A stretch of 64,000 nt of DNA from contig JBJOPS010000019.1 of assembly GCA_046050465.1 (NCBI GenBank), positions 33,722 through 97,721 of the forward strand, in the 5' to 3' direction. This document shows positions 43,839 to 51,875 of the stretch, piece after piece. Below the pieces are notes generated by a model. That model did not search any database. It saw only the letters and a program-made list of their open reading frames with translations, and was not told the DNA's origin. Each line of letters starts with the position of its first letter. Position 1 is the first letter of the stretch. Origin of the DNA: Egaibacter sp046050465. GTDB taxonomy: Bacteria; Pseudomonadota; Gammaproteobacteria; Burkholderiales; Burkholderiaceae_C. Made by a program: the position numbers and the translations under genes.

Positions 43839-44563
43839 ACCTCTGCGACTACGAGAACAAGACCCGCGACGCGATTAAGGCGTTTTGGCAAACAAGGGAC
43901 GATGCCAAACAGAAGCAGAAGGAAGCTGGCAAGGCCGACCAAGGCGAGCGGGCCGGGGTGACTGGCGGCAAGAACATGGACGGCTTCTCGCGCCTCGTAA
44001 TTGACCTGGTGAAGGCCAACGGACTGCCCAACGCAGAGATTCATCAGAAACGCGCGTTGTTGACTCTTCCGGGCTATTTCCGTCCCACAAAGCTCTGGGA
44101 CTTGCTTGTGATCGACAAGGGTCGCCTAATAGCAGCTATCGAGTTCAAGAGCCATGTCGGTCCCTCCTTCGGCAACAACTTCAACAACCGAACTGAAGAG
44201 GCTATTGGCACCTCGCACGATTTATGGACGGCTTACCGCGAAGGAGCATTCGGCAAGCAAGAGCGACCCTTCGTGGGCTGGGTGATGGTGGTCGAGGATG
44301 CCCCGGGATCCCGGGCGCCAGTCAAAGACAAGTCGCCTCATTTCCCGGTGTTCTCTGACTTCGTCGGAGCCTCTTACTTAAAACGCTACGACATCTTATG
44401 CCATAAGCTCGCCAAGGAGCAGCTTTACTCGTCCGCCGCGGTCATCGCCACGCCGCGCTCAGCGGTGACCGATGGCACATTCAAAGAACTGTCCTCCATG
44501 ACCGGGCTGCGGTCGTTTGTGGCATCGTTCGCAGGGCACATAGCTGCCGAAGCGGCAAGGTAG
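43829..44563 (+). CDS. Type II restriction endonuclease of the XhoI/PaeR7I family
   Basis: A 244-residue protein closely resembling XhoI and PaeR7I as I remember them: GERAGVTGGKNMDGF, LTLPGYFRPTKLWDLLV, the catalytic-region EFKSHVGPSFGNNFNNR, EEAIGTSHDLWTA, and KSPHFPVFSDF. The family cuts C^TCGAG. The E-x-K in EFKS after the D of KLWDLLV fits a PD-(D/E)xK nuclease. It overlaps the methylase stop by 10 bp. I found no controller (C) protein gene nearby. Confidence 0.92.
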   Translation: MPLNLCDYENKTRDAIKAFWQTRDDAKQKQKEAGKADQGERAGVTGGKNMDGFSRLVIDLVKANGLPNAEIHQKRALLTLPGYFRPTKLWDLLVIDKGRLIAAIEFKSHVGPSFGNNFNNRTEEAIGTSHDLWTAYREGAFGKQERPFVGWVMVVEDAPGSRAPVKDKSPHFPVFSDFVGASYLKRYDILCHKLAKEQLYSSAAVIATPRSAVTDGTFKELSSMTGLRSFVASFAGHIAAEAAR

Positions 44564-44677
44564 TCTTTCTTGGTCAATTACTTAGCCTCACGTACTGCGG
44601 GCCTTTTGCGCAGCATGCTCATGACCATTCAACTCAGAACTCGCTCTTTCCAATACAAAAAGTTCTCTCAGTCTTTG

Positions 44678-44714
44678 TGAAATATGCGTGAGAAGCTACT
44701 AATTTAGGAGCAAA
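44678..44714 (+). repeat. Dispersed short repeat, copy 6 (partial)
   Basis: Only the core AATATGCGTGAGAAGCTACT and a degraded dyad half are present; the GGCC-CTAGCCC arm is missing. It lies between the restriction gene and the LacI gene. Confidence 0.55.
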
Positions 44715-44723
44715 TACGCAACC

Positions 44724-45803
44724 TTAGCGACTGCTATCCCGCTCAATCAGTTGCGCAGGCAGTATTACCGCGCGGCGTGGCTTGCCCTGAATGGCTTCAA
44801 AAATCACATCGACCAGCGCCCGGCCAGCCTGATCGGTCGGCTGGCGGACCGTGGTGAGCGATGGGTGCACGTGCGCGGCTAGCGAAATGTCGTCATAGCC
44901 GACCAGCTTGATCTGCTTGGGCACGGAAATGCCGCGCTCGCTCAGGGCGCCCATCAGCGAGATGGCGGTCACGTCACTGGTGGCGAAGATGGCGTCAAAT
45001 TGCAGATTCTGGTTCAGCCAGTTGTCGATGGTTTCGCGGATGCGCTTGTCGCCAAACATGAAGTGCTGTGCCAGACGCGGGTCTGGCGCATGGCCTGCTT
45101 CGTGCAGCGCCCGCAGGTAACCCTGGTGGCGCTGACCGGCTTCCGGGTGGGTGGTGTCGCCAAAAAAGGCGATGCTCCGGCACCCTTGCTGGATCAGGTG
45201 GCGCGTGGCGAGGTAGCCGCCTTCAAAGTTGTCGCCGCCCACCACGGGGTAGAGCGCGTCGGGTAGGCTGGCGCCCCACACGGCCATAGGCACGCCCTGG
45301 CGGGCCAGGTCGTTCAGGTGCTGGTGCCAGGTGAGCTGGCCAATGATGATGAGCCCGGCGACCTGGCCGCTCTCCAGCATGGAGGTGAGCATGTGTTTGC
45401 GGTTTTCCAGCAAGCGGGTGATCATTAAACTCATGCCACGCTCGTCCAGCGCGTCGGCCACGTTGCCCAGAATGCTGAGCAAAAAGGGGTCGGAAATCAG
45501 CTGCATGCTGTCGCCCAGAATGGCCACGCCAATGGTCTGCACGTCGCGCCGGCGCAGATTGGCGGCGCCCACGTTCACCCGGTAGTTCAGGGAACGGGCC
45601 AGTTCGCTGATGCGGTTGCGGGTGGCCTCGGGGATCAGCGGGCTGCCGCTCAGGGCGCGCGATACGGTGGAGGTGGACACGCCGGCCATGCGGGCGATGT
45701 CGGTCATCTGCATGCTGCGCCGGGTTTTGGCCGGTGACGGGTCTGCGCTGGCGTCGGCGGCGTCGCCCGCTTGCCTGAGGCTCTTGCTGTTGTTGGGGGG
45801 CAT
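44724..45803 (-). CDS. aglR: LacI-family repressor of the alpha-glucoside regulon
   Basis: 359 residues: an unusual ~30-residue low-complexity N-terminal extension (a later Met at residue 31 could be the true start), then the LacI HTH (MTDIARMAGVSTSTVSRALSGS), the hinge helix, and a periplasmic-binding-protein-like sensor domain. It lies beside the porin and agl transport genes, and three LacI-type operators stand between them. The name aglR follows context; the effector is probably an alpha-glucoside. Confidence 0.86.
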   Translation of the reverse strand: MPPNNSKSLRQAGDAADASADPSPAKTRRSMQMTDIARMAGVSTSTVSRALSGSPLIPEATRNRISELARSLNYRVNVGAANLRRRDVQTIGVAILGDSMQLISDPFLLSILGNVADALDERGMSLMITRLLENRKHMLTSMLESGQVAGLIIIGQLTWHQHLNDLARQGVPMAVWGASLPDALYPVVGGDNFEGGYLATRHLIQQGCRSIAFFGDTTHPEAGQRHQGYLRALHEAGHAPDPRLAQHFMFGDKRIRETIDNWLNQNLQFDAIFATSDVTAISLMGALSERGISVPKQIKLVGYDDISLAAHVHPSLTTVRQPTDQAGRALVDVIFEAIQGKPRRAVILPAQLIERDSSR

Positions 45804-45831
45804 GGTCTGATTATTCCATCAGCCAGAAAAC

Positions 45832-45862
45832 AAAAAAAGCCCGGGGCTTTTCAGCCCCGGGC
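45832..45862 (-). terminator. Rho-independent terminator of the porin gene
   Basis: A 10-bp perfect stem GCCCGGGGCT / AGCCCCGGGC with a 4-nt loop, followed on the minus strand by seven T. It is 44 bp after the porin stop and separates the porin from the LacI gene. Confidence 0.88.
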
Positions 45863-45905
45863 AAAGCGGTCACCCTCGTAGAAAACTAAATTGAACGGGT
45901 GTTGT

Positions 45906-46820
45906 TCAGAATGCGTAGTTGATGCGCACGCGTGCAGCAATCTGGTTGTCCGTGCCCGTGCCGCCTTTGGAGAAGCTCAGCGCCGGAGTGATGGATGCGC
46001 CCTTGACGCCCATCAGGGGCAATGTGTAAGCGCCATACACGGTGGTCACTTTCTGGGCAGCGGTTGCGCCCTTGCCGAGCACCAGGCCCACGCCGGCTGC
46101 ACCGATGGTGGCATTCAGGCCGAAAGCCTTGTCGTCTTCCTTCTTGGCAAAGTTGACATTGATGTTGGTGTCTGCATTGAGCTGATAACCGGCAGACAAA
46201 CCCAGGCCGGTCTGTGAGCCGGCAACGCCGACCACCTTGACTGACTCAAAGCCGGCGCGCAGCGTCAGCGGGCCGCTGGTGTAGACCATGGCGGGGCGCA
46301 CGCCTTTGGAGGCGCCTGCATCCTTGCTGAAAACCATGCCCAGTTCAAAGCGCAGGCCAGCACCGGCATTCAAGCCGAGCGCGCCGTGGAATGTGTCGCT
46401 GCCAAACCGGCCGCGCAGCGCGTTGGCGCGGTAGGTGCCGTAACCGGCTTCTTCGAGCACGGTGTCTTTGCCAGCAGGGAAAAGGTCAATACCTTCGAAT
46501 CGGCCCAGAGTGATGTCCCCAGCGGTATTGCCAAACTTGACCCACAGGTCATCCACCCCGGTGCTGCCATCCTTTTTCAGCAGAAGCGAGGTACGTCCGG
46601 CCACAAAGGCGTCGCCACTGGTGGCTTTGGCACCAGCGTTCACTTCCACGCGGCCGCCCAGTGTCAGGTCGCTGGCGCGGGCGTTGGTGGCGGGGGCGCT
46701 CACCTGGTTGGTGTAGGTGGTGTCCAGCTCCAGGTTGGCGTCGAAAGCGACGTCGGCTTGGGCGGCTGCGGCGGACAGGCCAACCATGGCCACGGCGGTC
46801 AATTTTGATAAGTTATGCAT
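45906..46820 (-). CDS. Gram-negative porin, probably alpha-glucoside entry channel
   Basis: A 304-residue outer-membrane porin of the OmpC/Omp32 superfamily. A 22-residue signal peptide ends AAAAQA before DVAFDANLELDTTY. Alternating hydrophobic strands follow and the protein ends in the Phe (RVRINYAF) required for outer-membrane assembly. The ATG at 46820 has a GGAG site about 10 nt upstream; the longer ORF start at 46919 has no signal-peptide logic. A LacI-type operator about 100 bp upstream places it in the agl regulon. Confidence 0.9.
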   Translation of the reverse strand: MHNLSKLTAVAMVGLSAAAAQADVAFDANLELDTTYTNQVSAPATNARASDLTLGGRVEVNAGAKATSGDAFVAGRTSLLLKKDGSTGVDDLWVKFGNTAGDITLGRFEGIDLFPAGKDTVLEEAGYGTYRANALRGRFGSDTFHGALGLNAGAGLRFELGMVFSKDAGASKGVRPAMVYTSGPLTLRAGFESVKVVGVAGSQTGLGLSAGYQLNADTNINVNFAKKEDDKAFGLNATIGAAGVGLVLGKGATAAQKVTTVYGAYTLPLMGVKGASITPALSFSKGGTGTDNQIAARVRINYAF

Positions 46821-46918
46821 CAGGAGTCTCCGTTGGATGTGCGTTGTGAAAGAGGTCTTTCCTGTCCCTGGGTTTTGAAAACCACCGGTGAAAGAAAGCA
46901 ACCGGATTAGCGCATTCA

Positions 46919-46932
46919 TGCAAACGATTGCT
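46919..46932. promoter_or_regulatory. LacI-type operator 1
   Basis: TGCAAACGATTGCT: a CG-centred near-palindrome (half-sites GCAAAC / GATTGC). It is about 100 bp upstream of the porin start. Confidence 0.7.
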
Positions 46933-47020
46933 TATAGGGTAAACCCGATTTTATGGAACGTACCTGTTTCGTAACTTGTTGATTTATATGAAATGCTACA
47001 TCAAGGGAAAATACATATTG

Positions 47021-47034
47021 TGCAAACGAATGCA
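47021..47034. promoter_or_regulatory. LacI-type operator 2
   Basis: TGCAAACGAATGCA, differing from operator 3 at one position. It is placed midway in the 426-bp divergent region. Confidence 0.68.
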
Positions 47035-47148
47035 TTGGCGTAAATGCATGATGCGCGCGCAGGGCGGCGTGAGGGGCGGCGTGTGTTCGCGCTTCGGCTG
47101 CCTGAAGGTGCGACCCTTCAGCAGAGGGGATACGGGGAAACCCGGATG

Positions 47149-47162
47149 TGCAAACGATTGCA
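47149..47162. promoter_or_regulatory. LacI-type operator 3
   Basis: TGCAAACGATTGCA, the most symmetrical copy, 85 bp upstream of the ABC ATPase gene. With the other two it spans the 426-bp gap 46821-47246, which otherwise holds only a small CTGAAGG / CCTTCAG hairpin near 47102-47121 and no gene. Confidence 0.7.
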
Positions 47163-47246
47163 TTATTGATTCAATCGAGGTTTTAATGGATACAACCAGA
47201 GTGAGAAGCCATGCCTGAACTATTTCAATTTCCGAACGGTGCGTAA

Positions 47247-48248
47247 ATGAGCCACTCTGACGTCTGTTTGCGCAATATTCAGAAGAGCTACGGCAAGGTC
47301 AATGTCATTCACGGCGTCGATCTGGATATTGAGCCGGGCGAGTTTGTGGTGTTCGTGGGGCCATCCGGGTGTGGAAAGACCACCTTGCTGCGCATGATTG
47401 CGGGCCTGGAGGAAATTTCCGGTGGCAGCCTGTTGATTGGTGGGCAGCCGGTGAACGACTTGCCACCCAGTGAGCGCGGCGTGGCGATGGTGTTTCAGAG
47501 CTATGCGCTGTATCCGCACAAAACCGTTTACGACAACATGGCTTTCGCGCTCAAGATTGCCAAGACGCCCAAGGCCGAGATTGAGCGCCGGGTGCGCGAG
47601 GCGTCCGAAATCCTGCAGCTCACCGAATACCTGACCCGCCTGCCCAAAGCCTTGTCAGGCGGCCAGCGCCAGCGAGTGGCCATTGGGCGCGCCATCGTGA
47701 GGGACCCGAAGGTATTTTTGTTCGACGAGCCGCTGTCCAATCTGGATGCTGCGCTGCGCACCAAGATGCGGGTCGAGCTGGCCACGCTGCACCGCCGTCT
47801 GGGTGCCACCATGATTTATGTGACGCACGATCAGGTGGAGGCCATGACGCTGGCTGACAAGATCGTTGTGTTGAACAAAGGACGGGTCGAGCAGGTGGGC
47901 CGTCCGCTGGATCTCTACAACAAGCCGGCCAGCCTGTTTGTCGCTGGCTTTATCGGCTCGCCGCAAATGAATTTTGTTGCTGGCGACTTTGCCGCCGGCC
48001 ACGGTGCGGCCACTGTGGGGTTGCGGCCAGAGCACCTGAAGGTGGAGCCGGGTGGCAGCATCAAAGGCACGCTCAAACACGCCGAGCAGCTTGGTAATGA
48101 AACATTTGCCTATATCGATGCCGGGCCGTTGGGAGAGATCATCGCGCGCATGGGTGGCACGCTGGCACTGTCGCCGGGTGCCGCCATTGAGGTGGGTTTC
48201 GCGCCGGAGCATCTGTACAGATTTAACGCTGACGGCCAGCGGATATGA
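47247..48248 (+). CDS. aglK: ABC transporter ATPase (MalK/UgpC/AglK type)
   Basis: A 333-residue CUT1-family ATPase: Walker A GPSGCGKTT, Q-loop MVFQSYALYPH, signature LSGGQRQRVAIGRA, Walker B VFLFDEPLSNLD, H-loop THDQ. The C-terminal OB-fold regulatory domain (~235-333) contains VGLRPEHLKV. It energises the AglFG permease. First gene of the plus-strand operon, directly downstream of the operators. Confidence 0.9.
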   Translation: MSHSDVCLRNIQKSYGKVNVIHGVDLDIEPGEFVVFVGPSGCGKTTLLRMIAGLEEISGGSLLIGGQPVNDLPPSERGVAMVFQSYALYPHKTVYDNMAFALKIAKTPKAEIERRVREASEILQLTEYLTRLPKALSGGQRQRVAIGRAIVRDPKVFLFDEPLSNLDAALRTKMRVELATLHRRLGATMIYVTHDQVEAMTLADKIVVLNKGRVEQVGRPLDLYNKPASLFVAGFIGSPQMNFVAGDFAAGHGAATVGLRPEHLKVEPGGSIKGTLKHAEQLGNETFAYIDAGPLGEIIARMGGTLALSPGAAIEVGFAPEHLYRFNADGQRI

Positions 48249-48292
48249 GTGCGCATTGCCGTCATGAAGCACAACAGTTCAAATAAGTTTAG

Positions 48293-48313
48293 CCTTGCGG
48301 ATAGGCCGCAAGG
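48293..48313 (+). promoter_or_regulatory. Hairpin between aglK and aglE
   Basis: CCTTGCGG / CCGCAAGG, 8-bp stem with a 5-nt loop, no T-run, about 20 nt before the aglE ribosome site GGAG. It could protect the highly expressed binding-protein mRNA from decay (inference). Confidence 0.5.
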
Positions 48314-48334
48314 TATTTTGAGGAGAAGAGTTGC

Positions 48335-49636
48335 ATGTTTAAGAAAACCGTAATCGCCGGAGCCTGCGCTTTGGCCATGGCTTCGCTGGTCAGCCCGTCG
48401 ATGGCGGCTGACTACAAGGGCCCTGATCTCAAAGGCGAAGTGGTTACCATCACTTGCCCGTGGACCGGTGCCGAAGAGGGAATGTTCAAGAAGGTCATCG
48501 CCAACTTCGAGAAGTCTACGGGCGCCACCGTCAAGCATTCCTGCTCACAAAGCTCGGAGCAGCAAATTGTGATTGACATCAAGGCAGGTTCGCCATCCAA
48601 CATTTCGGTGTTTCCACAGCCCGGTCTGGCTGCCAACATGGCCGCCATTGGCGGTTTGGCGCCGCTGGGCGACAAGTCGCGTGACTGGGTGAAGTCCAAC
48701 TACGCGGCCGGCAGCTCATGGGCTGACCTGGGCACTTACAAGAGCAAGGCTGGCAAAGACGAGTTTTACGGCTTTTTCTACAACGTGAACGTCAAGAGTC
48801 TGGTCTGGTACATCCCGGAAAACTTCAAGGAGAAGGGCTACAAAGTGCCCAAGTCCATGGAAGAGCTGCAGGATTTGACCAAAAAAATCGCGGCCGACGG
48901 CAGCAAGCCCTGGTGTATTGGCTTGGGCAGCGATGCGGCTACCGGCTGGCCTGCAACGGACTGGGTGGAAGACTTTATGCTGCGCACGCAAACCCCCGAG
49001 GTGTATGACGGCTGGGTGAGCAACAAGGTCAAGTTCAACGACAAGCGCGTGGTTGAAGCCATTGAAGCCTACGGCTGGTTCGCCAAGAATGACGCTTATG
49101 TAGACGGCGGCGCCAAGGCCGTGGCCACCGTGAGCTTCAAGGACAGCCCCAAAGGCATGTTTGGCTCGCCACCCAAGTGCTATATGCACCGCCAGGCCAG
49201 TTTCATTCCAGCCTTCTTCCCTGAAGGCAAGACCGACGAAGCCGACTTCTTCTACTTCCCGTCCTACAGTTCCAAGAAGCTGGGCAACCCGGTTCTGGGT
49301 GGCGGCACGATTCTGACAATTACCAAAGAAAGCAAGGGCGCGCGTGCTTTCATCGAGTACTTGCAGCATCCGCAGTCGCATGAAATCTGGATGGCTGAAG
49401 GCAGTTTCCTGACGCCGCACAAAGGCGTTGATCTGGCCAAATACAAAACCAAGAGCCTGCGCAAGCAGGGCGAGATTCTGCAAAACGCAACGACCTTCCG
49501 CTTTGACGGGTCCGACCTGATGCCCGGCGCGGTGGGTGCCGGCAGCTTCTGGAAAGGCATGGTCAACTACTCGGGTGGCCAGTCTGCCCAGGCCGTAGCT
49601 GACGAGATCCAGAAGAGCTGGGACGCTCTCAAGTAA
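48335..49636 (+). CDS. aglE: Periplasmic alpha-glucoside-binding protein (AglE-like)
   Basis: A 433-residue family 1 extracellular solute-binding protein. The signal peptide ends at SPSMAA. The mature part starts DYKGPDLKGEVVTIT, with PWTGAEEGMFKKVIANFE and a C-terminal half typical of AglE (WPATDWVEDFML, MFGSPPKCYMHRQASF). It delivers trehalose, sucrose or maltose-like sugars to the permease. A GAGGAGAAG site precedes the ATG. Confidence 0.9.
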   Translation: MFKKTVIAGACALAMASLVSPSMAADYKGPDLKGEVVTITCPWTGAEEGMFKKVIANFEKSTGATVKHSCSQSSEQQIVIDIKAGSPSNISVFPQPGLAANMAAIGGLAPLGDKSRDWVKSNYAAGSSWADLGTYKSKAGKDEFYGFFYNVNVKSLVWYIPENFKEKGYKVPKSMEELQDLTKKIAADGSKPWCIGLGSDAATGWPATDWVEDFMLRTQTPEVYDGWVSNKVKFNDKRVVEAIEAYGWFAKNDAYVDGGAKAVATVSFKDSPKGMFGSPPKCYMHRQASFIPAFFPEGKTDEADFFYFPSYSSKKLGNPVLGGGTILTITKESKGARAFIEYLQHPQSHEIWMAEGSFLTPHKGVDLAKYKTKSLRKQGEILQNATTFRFDGSDLMPGAVGAGSFWKGMVNYSGGQSAQAVADEIQKSWDALK

Positions 49637-49674
49637 GCGTGCGCAAGGAGAACCCGTAAGGCAGGCTGATCATC

Positions 49675-50679
49675 ATGAACGATCCGATACTTCAAACCGT
49701 CGTCGCCGTGGTGGTCAGCATCGCGTTTTGCCTGCTCTATTTTGCGGGTTCAAACCTGCTGCTGGACAAGATTGTTTCCCTGCCGTTCGCCAGCAAGGGC
49801 GTGCGCGAGGAGATACGCTCGGGCGTCCAGCCCTGGCTATTTCTGGTGCCCGCCCTGTTGCTGCTGGGAACCTATCTTTTTTACCCCCTGTTTGAGACAT
49901 TTCGCCTGAGTTTTTACGATGCGACGGGCGATGTGTTTGTCGGCCTGTCCAATTACCAGTGGGTTTTTGCAGACCAGAATTTCCTGATCACCATCCGCAA
50001 CAATTTCATGTGGTTGCTGGTCGTGCCCGCCATGTCCACTGCGCTGGGGCTGGTGGTTGCGGTGCTGGCTGATCGGGTCTGGTGGGGCGGTTTCGCCAAG
50101 TCGATGGTGTTCATGCCGATGGCCATCAGCTTCGTGGGGGCCAGCGTGATCTGGAAGTTTGTTTTCGACTTCCGGGGCCCTGACTCCGATCAAATCGGGA
50201 TTCTTAACGCGATGGTGATGGGCTTGGGATTCAAGCCCCAGGCGTGGGTAACGTTGCCGTTCTGGAATAATTTTTTCCTGATGGCCATTTTGATCTGGAT
50301 CCAGACCGGATTTGCCATGGTGATCCTGTCTGCTGCCCTGCGCGGGGTACCGACTGACACCATTGAGGCATCACGCATTGATGGCGCCAGTGAATTGCAG
50401 ATCTTTTTTGAAATCATGGTTCCACAAGTCATGTCCACGATTCTGGTTGTGTGGACAACCATCACGATCACCGTGCTGAAAGTGTTTGACATTGTGATGG
50501 CGATGACCGGTGGCCAGTGGGACACCAGCGTGCTGGCCAACCTGATGTACGACTGGATGTTTCGCGGAGGTGGAGATTACGGACGAAGTTCTACATTGGC
50601 CATGGTGTTGATGTTTGCAGTTATTCCGGTGATGGCGTTCAACATTCGCCGTTTCCGCACGGAGGAGGCGCAGCGATGA
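49675..50679 (+). CDS. aglF: Sugar ABC transporter permease (AglF-like)
   Basis: A 334-residue inner-membrane permease with seven or eight TM helices and the EAA loop EASRIDGASELQIFFEIMVPQ that docks to the ATPase. The N-terminal ~70 residues include one extra TM helix, usual for AglF. The stop overlaps the start of aglG. Confidence 0.9.
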   Translation: MNDPILQTVVAVVVSIAFCLLYFAGSNLLLDKIVSLPFASKGVREEIRSGVQPWLFLVPALLLLGTYLFYPLFETFRLSFYDATGDVFVGLSNYQWVFADQNFLITIRNNFMWLLVVPAMSTALGLVVAVLADRVWWGGFAKSMVFMPMAISFVGASVIWKFVFDFRGPDSDQIGILNAMVMGLGFKPQAWVTLPFWNNFFLMAILIWIQTGFAMVILSAALRGVPTDTIEASRIDGASELQIFFEIMVPQVMSTILVVWTTITITVLKVFDIVMAMTGGQWDTSVLANLMYDWMFRGGGDYGRSSTLAMVLMFAVIPVMAFNIRRFRTEEAQR

Positions 50680-51854
50680 GAAAGCTGTTCAGTCTGCCGT
50701 CGATCATGGCCCAGCTGCTTTTGCTGGTGATCGTGGTTGCCTGGGTGTTGCCCACATTTGGCCTGCTGGTTTCCAGCTTTCGCGAGAAAGAGCAGTTGGC
50801 TTCCAGCGGCTGGTGGACGGCGCTTTCCACGCAAACCCGTGCCGACATGCGCCGGACTGGAGGTGCCCAGAGTGTGGTCAAAGAAGGTGCTGCCTACGTT
50901 ATTTCCGGGCGCCTTTTCGGTGAACAGTCCAGCGTCCGGCTCAAGAGCTATTCTTTGAAGTCTTCGAAGCCCGGGGAGTTGGAGATTGGCACGGAAACAG
51001 AGGTCGCCGATGGCCAGATTTTTGACGAGGAAGATGGCAAGCCGGACGGAACACTCAAGGTTGCGGTTGATGGCTCTTACCGGCTGGCACTGAACGGCCC
51101 TTACGACAAAGACAAGGGTGTGCGGATTTTCTACGTAGCACAGACGCCACCTTCCTTCATCACGAAGAACTACGAACGTGTGGTGGCATCGGAAGGGGTG
51201 GGTCAGGCCTTTCTCAATACGTTCAAGGTCACCATTCCGGCAACCTTTATTCCCATCCTGATTGCGGCATTTGCTGCCTATGCCTTCAGCTGGATGAGCT
51301 TTCCCGGCCGCAAATGGCTGTTCATTGTGGTGGTGGGGCTTCTGGTGGTGCCGCTACAAATGTCACTGATACCTTTGCTGCGCCTGTACAACCAGCTAGG
51401 GGAAAGCCTGGGTGTGGAGTCCAAGTCGTACCTCGGTGTCTGGCTGGCCCATTCTGCGTTTGGCTTGCCGCTGGCCATTTATTTGTTGCGCAATTACATC
51501 GCGGCACTGCCCCGCGATATCATCGAGAGTGCCCGTATGGACGGGGCTTCGCACTTCCAGATATTCACCAGCATTGTGTTGCCCCTGTCTGTTCCGGCGC
51601 TGGCCAGTTTCGCGATTTTCCAGTTTCTGTGGGTTTGGAATGACTTTCTGGTGGCGCTGGTTTTTCTGGGCAAGGCACCGGACCAGATTGTGTTGACCAT
51701 CAAGCTCAATGATCTGCTGGGCTCGCGTGGCGAGAGCTGGGAGATATTGACCGCCACTGCGTTTGTTTCGATTGCTGTTCCCGTCGCCGTGTTTTTCTCG
51801 CTGCAGCGTTTCTTTGTGCGGGGCCTGCTGTCGGGTTCAGTCAAAGGTGGTTGA
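50676..51854 (+). CDS. aglG: Sugar ABC transporter permease (AglG-like)
   Basis: 392 residues, longer than most CUT1 permeases because about 130 residues are inserted in the periplasm between TM1 and TM2, a trait I associate with AglG. The EAA loop is ESARMDGASHFQIFTSIVLP. The frame is open further upstream, but the ATG at 50676 has GGAGGAGG nearby and overlaps the previous TGA. Confidence 0.9.
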   Translation: MRKLFSLPSIMAQLLLLVIVVAWVLPTFGLLVSSFREKEQLASSGWWTALSTQTRADMRRTGGAQSVVKEGAAYVISGRLFGEQSSVRLKSYSLKSSKPGELEIGTETEVADGQIFDEEDGKPDGTLKVAVDGSYRLALNGPYDKDKGVRIFYVAQTPPSFITKNYERVVASEGVGQAFLNTFKVTIPATFIPILIAAFAAYAFSWMSFPGRKWLFIVVVGLLVVPLQMSLIPLLRLYNQLGESLGVESKSYLGVWLAHSAFGLPLAIYLLRNYIAALPRDIIESARMDGASHFQIFTSIVLPLSVPALASFAIFQFLWVWNDFLVALVFLGKAPDQIVLTIKLNDLLGSRGESWEILTATAFVSIAVPVAVFFSLQRFFVRGLLSGSVKGG

Positions 51855-51875
51855 CGGCTCTCCTTCGCGATGTAA

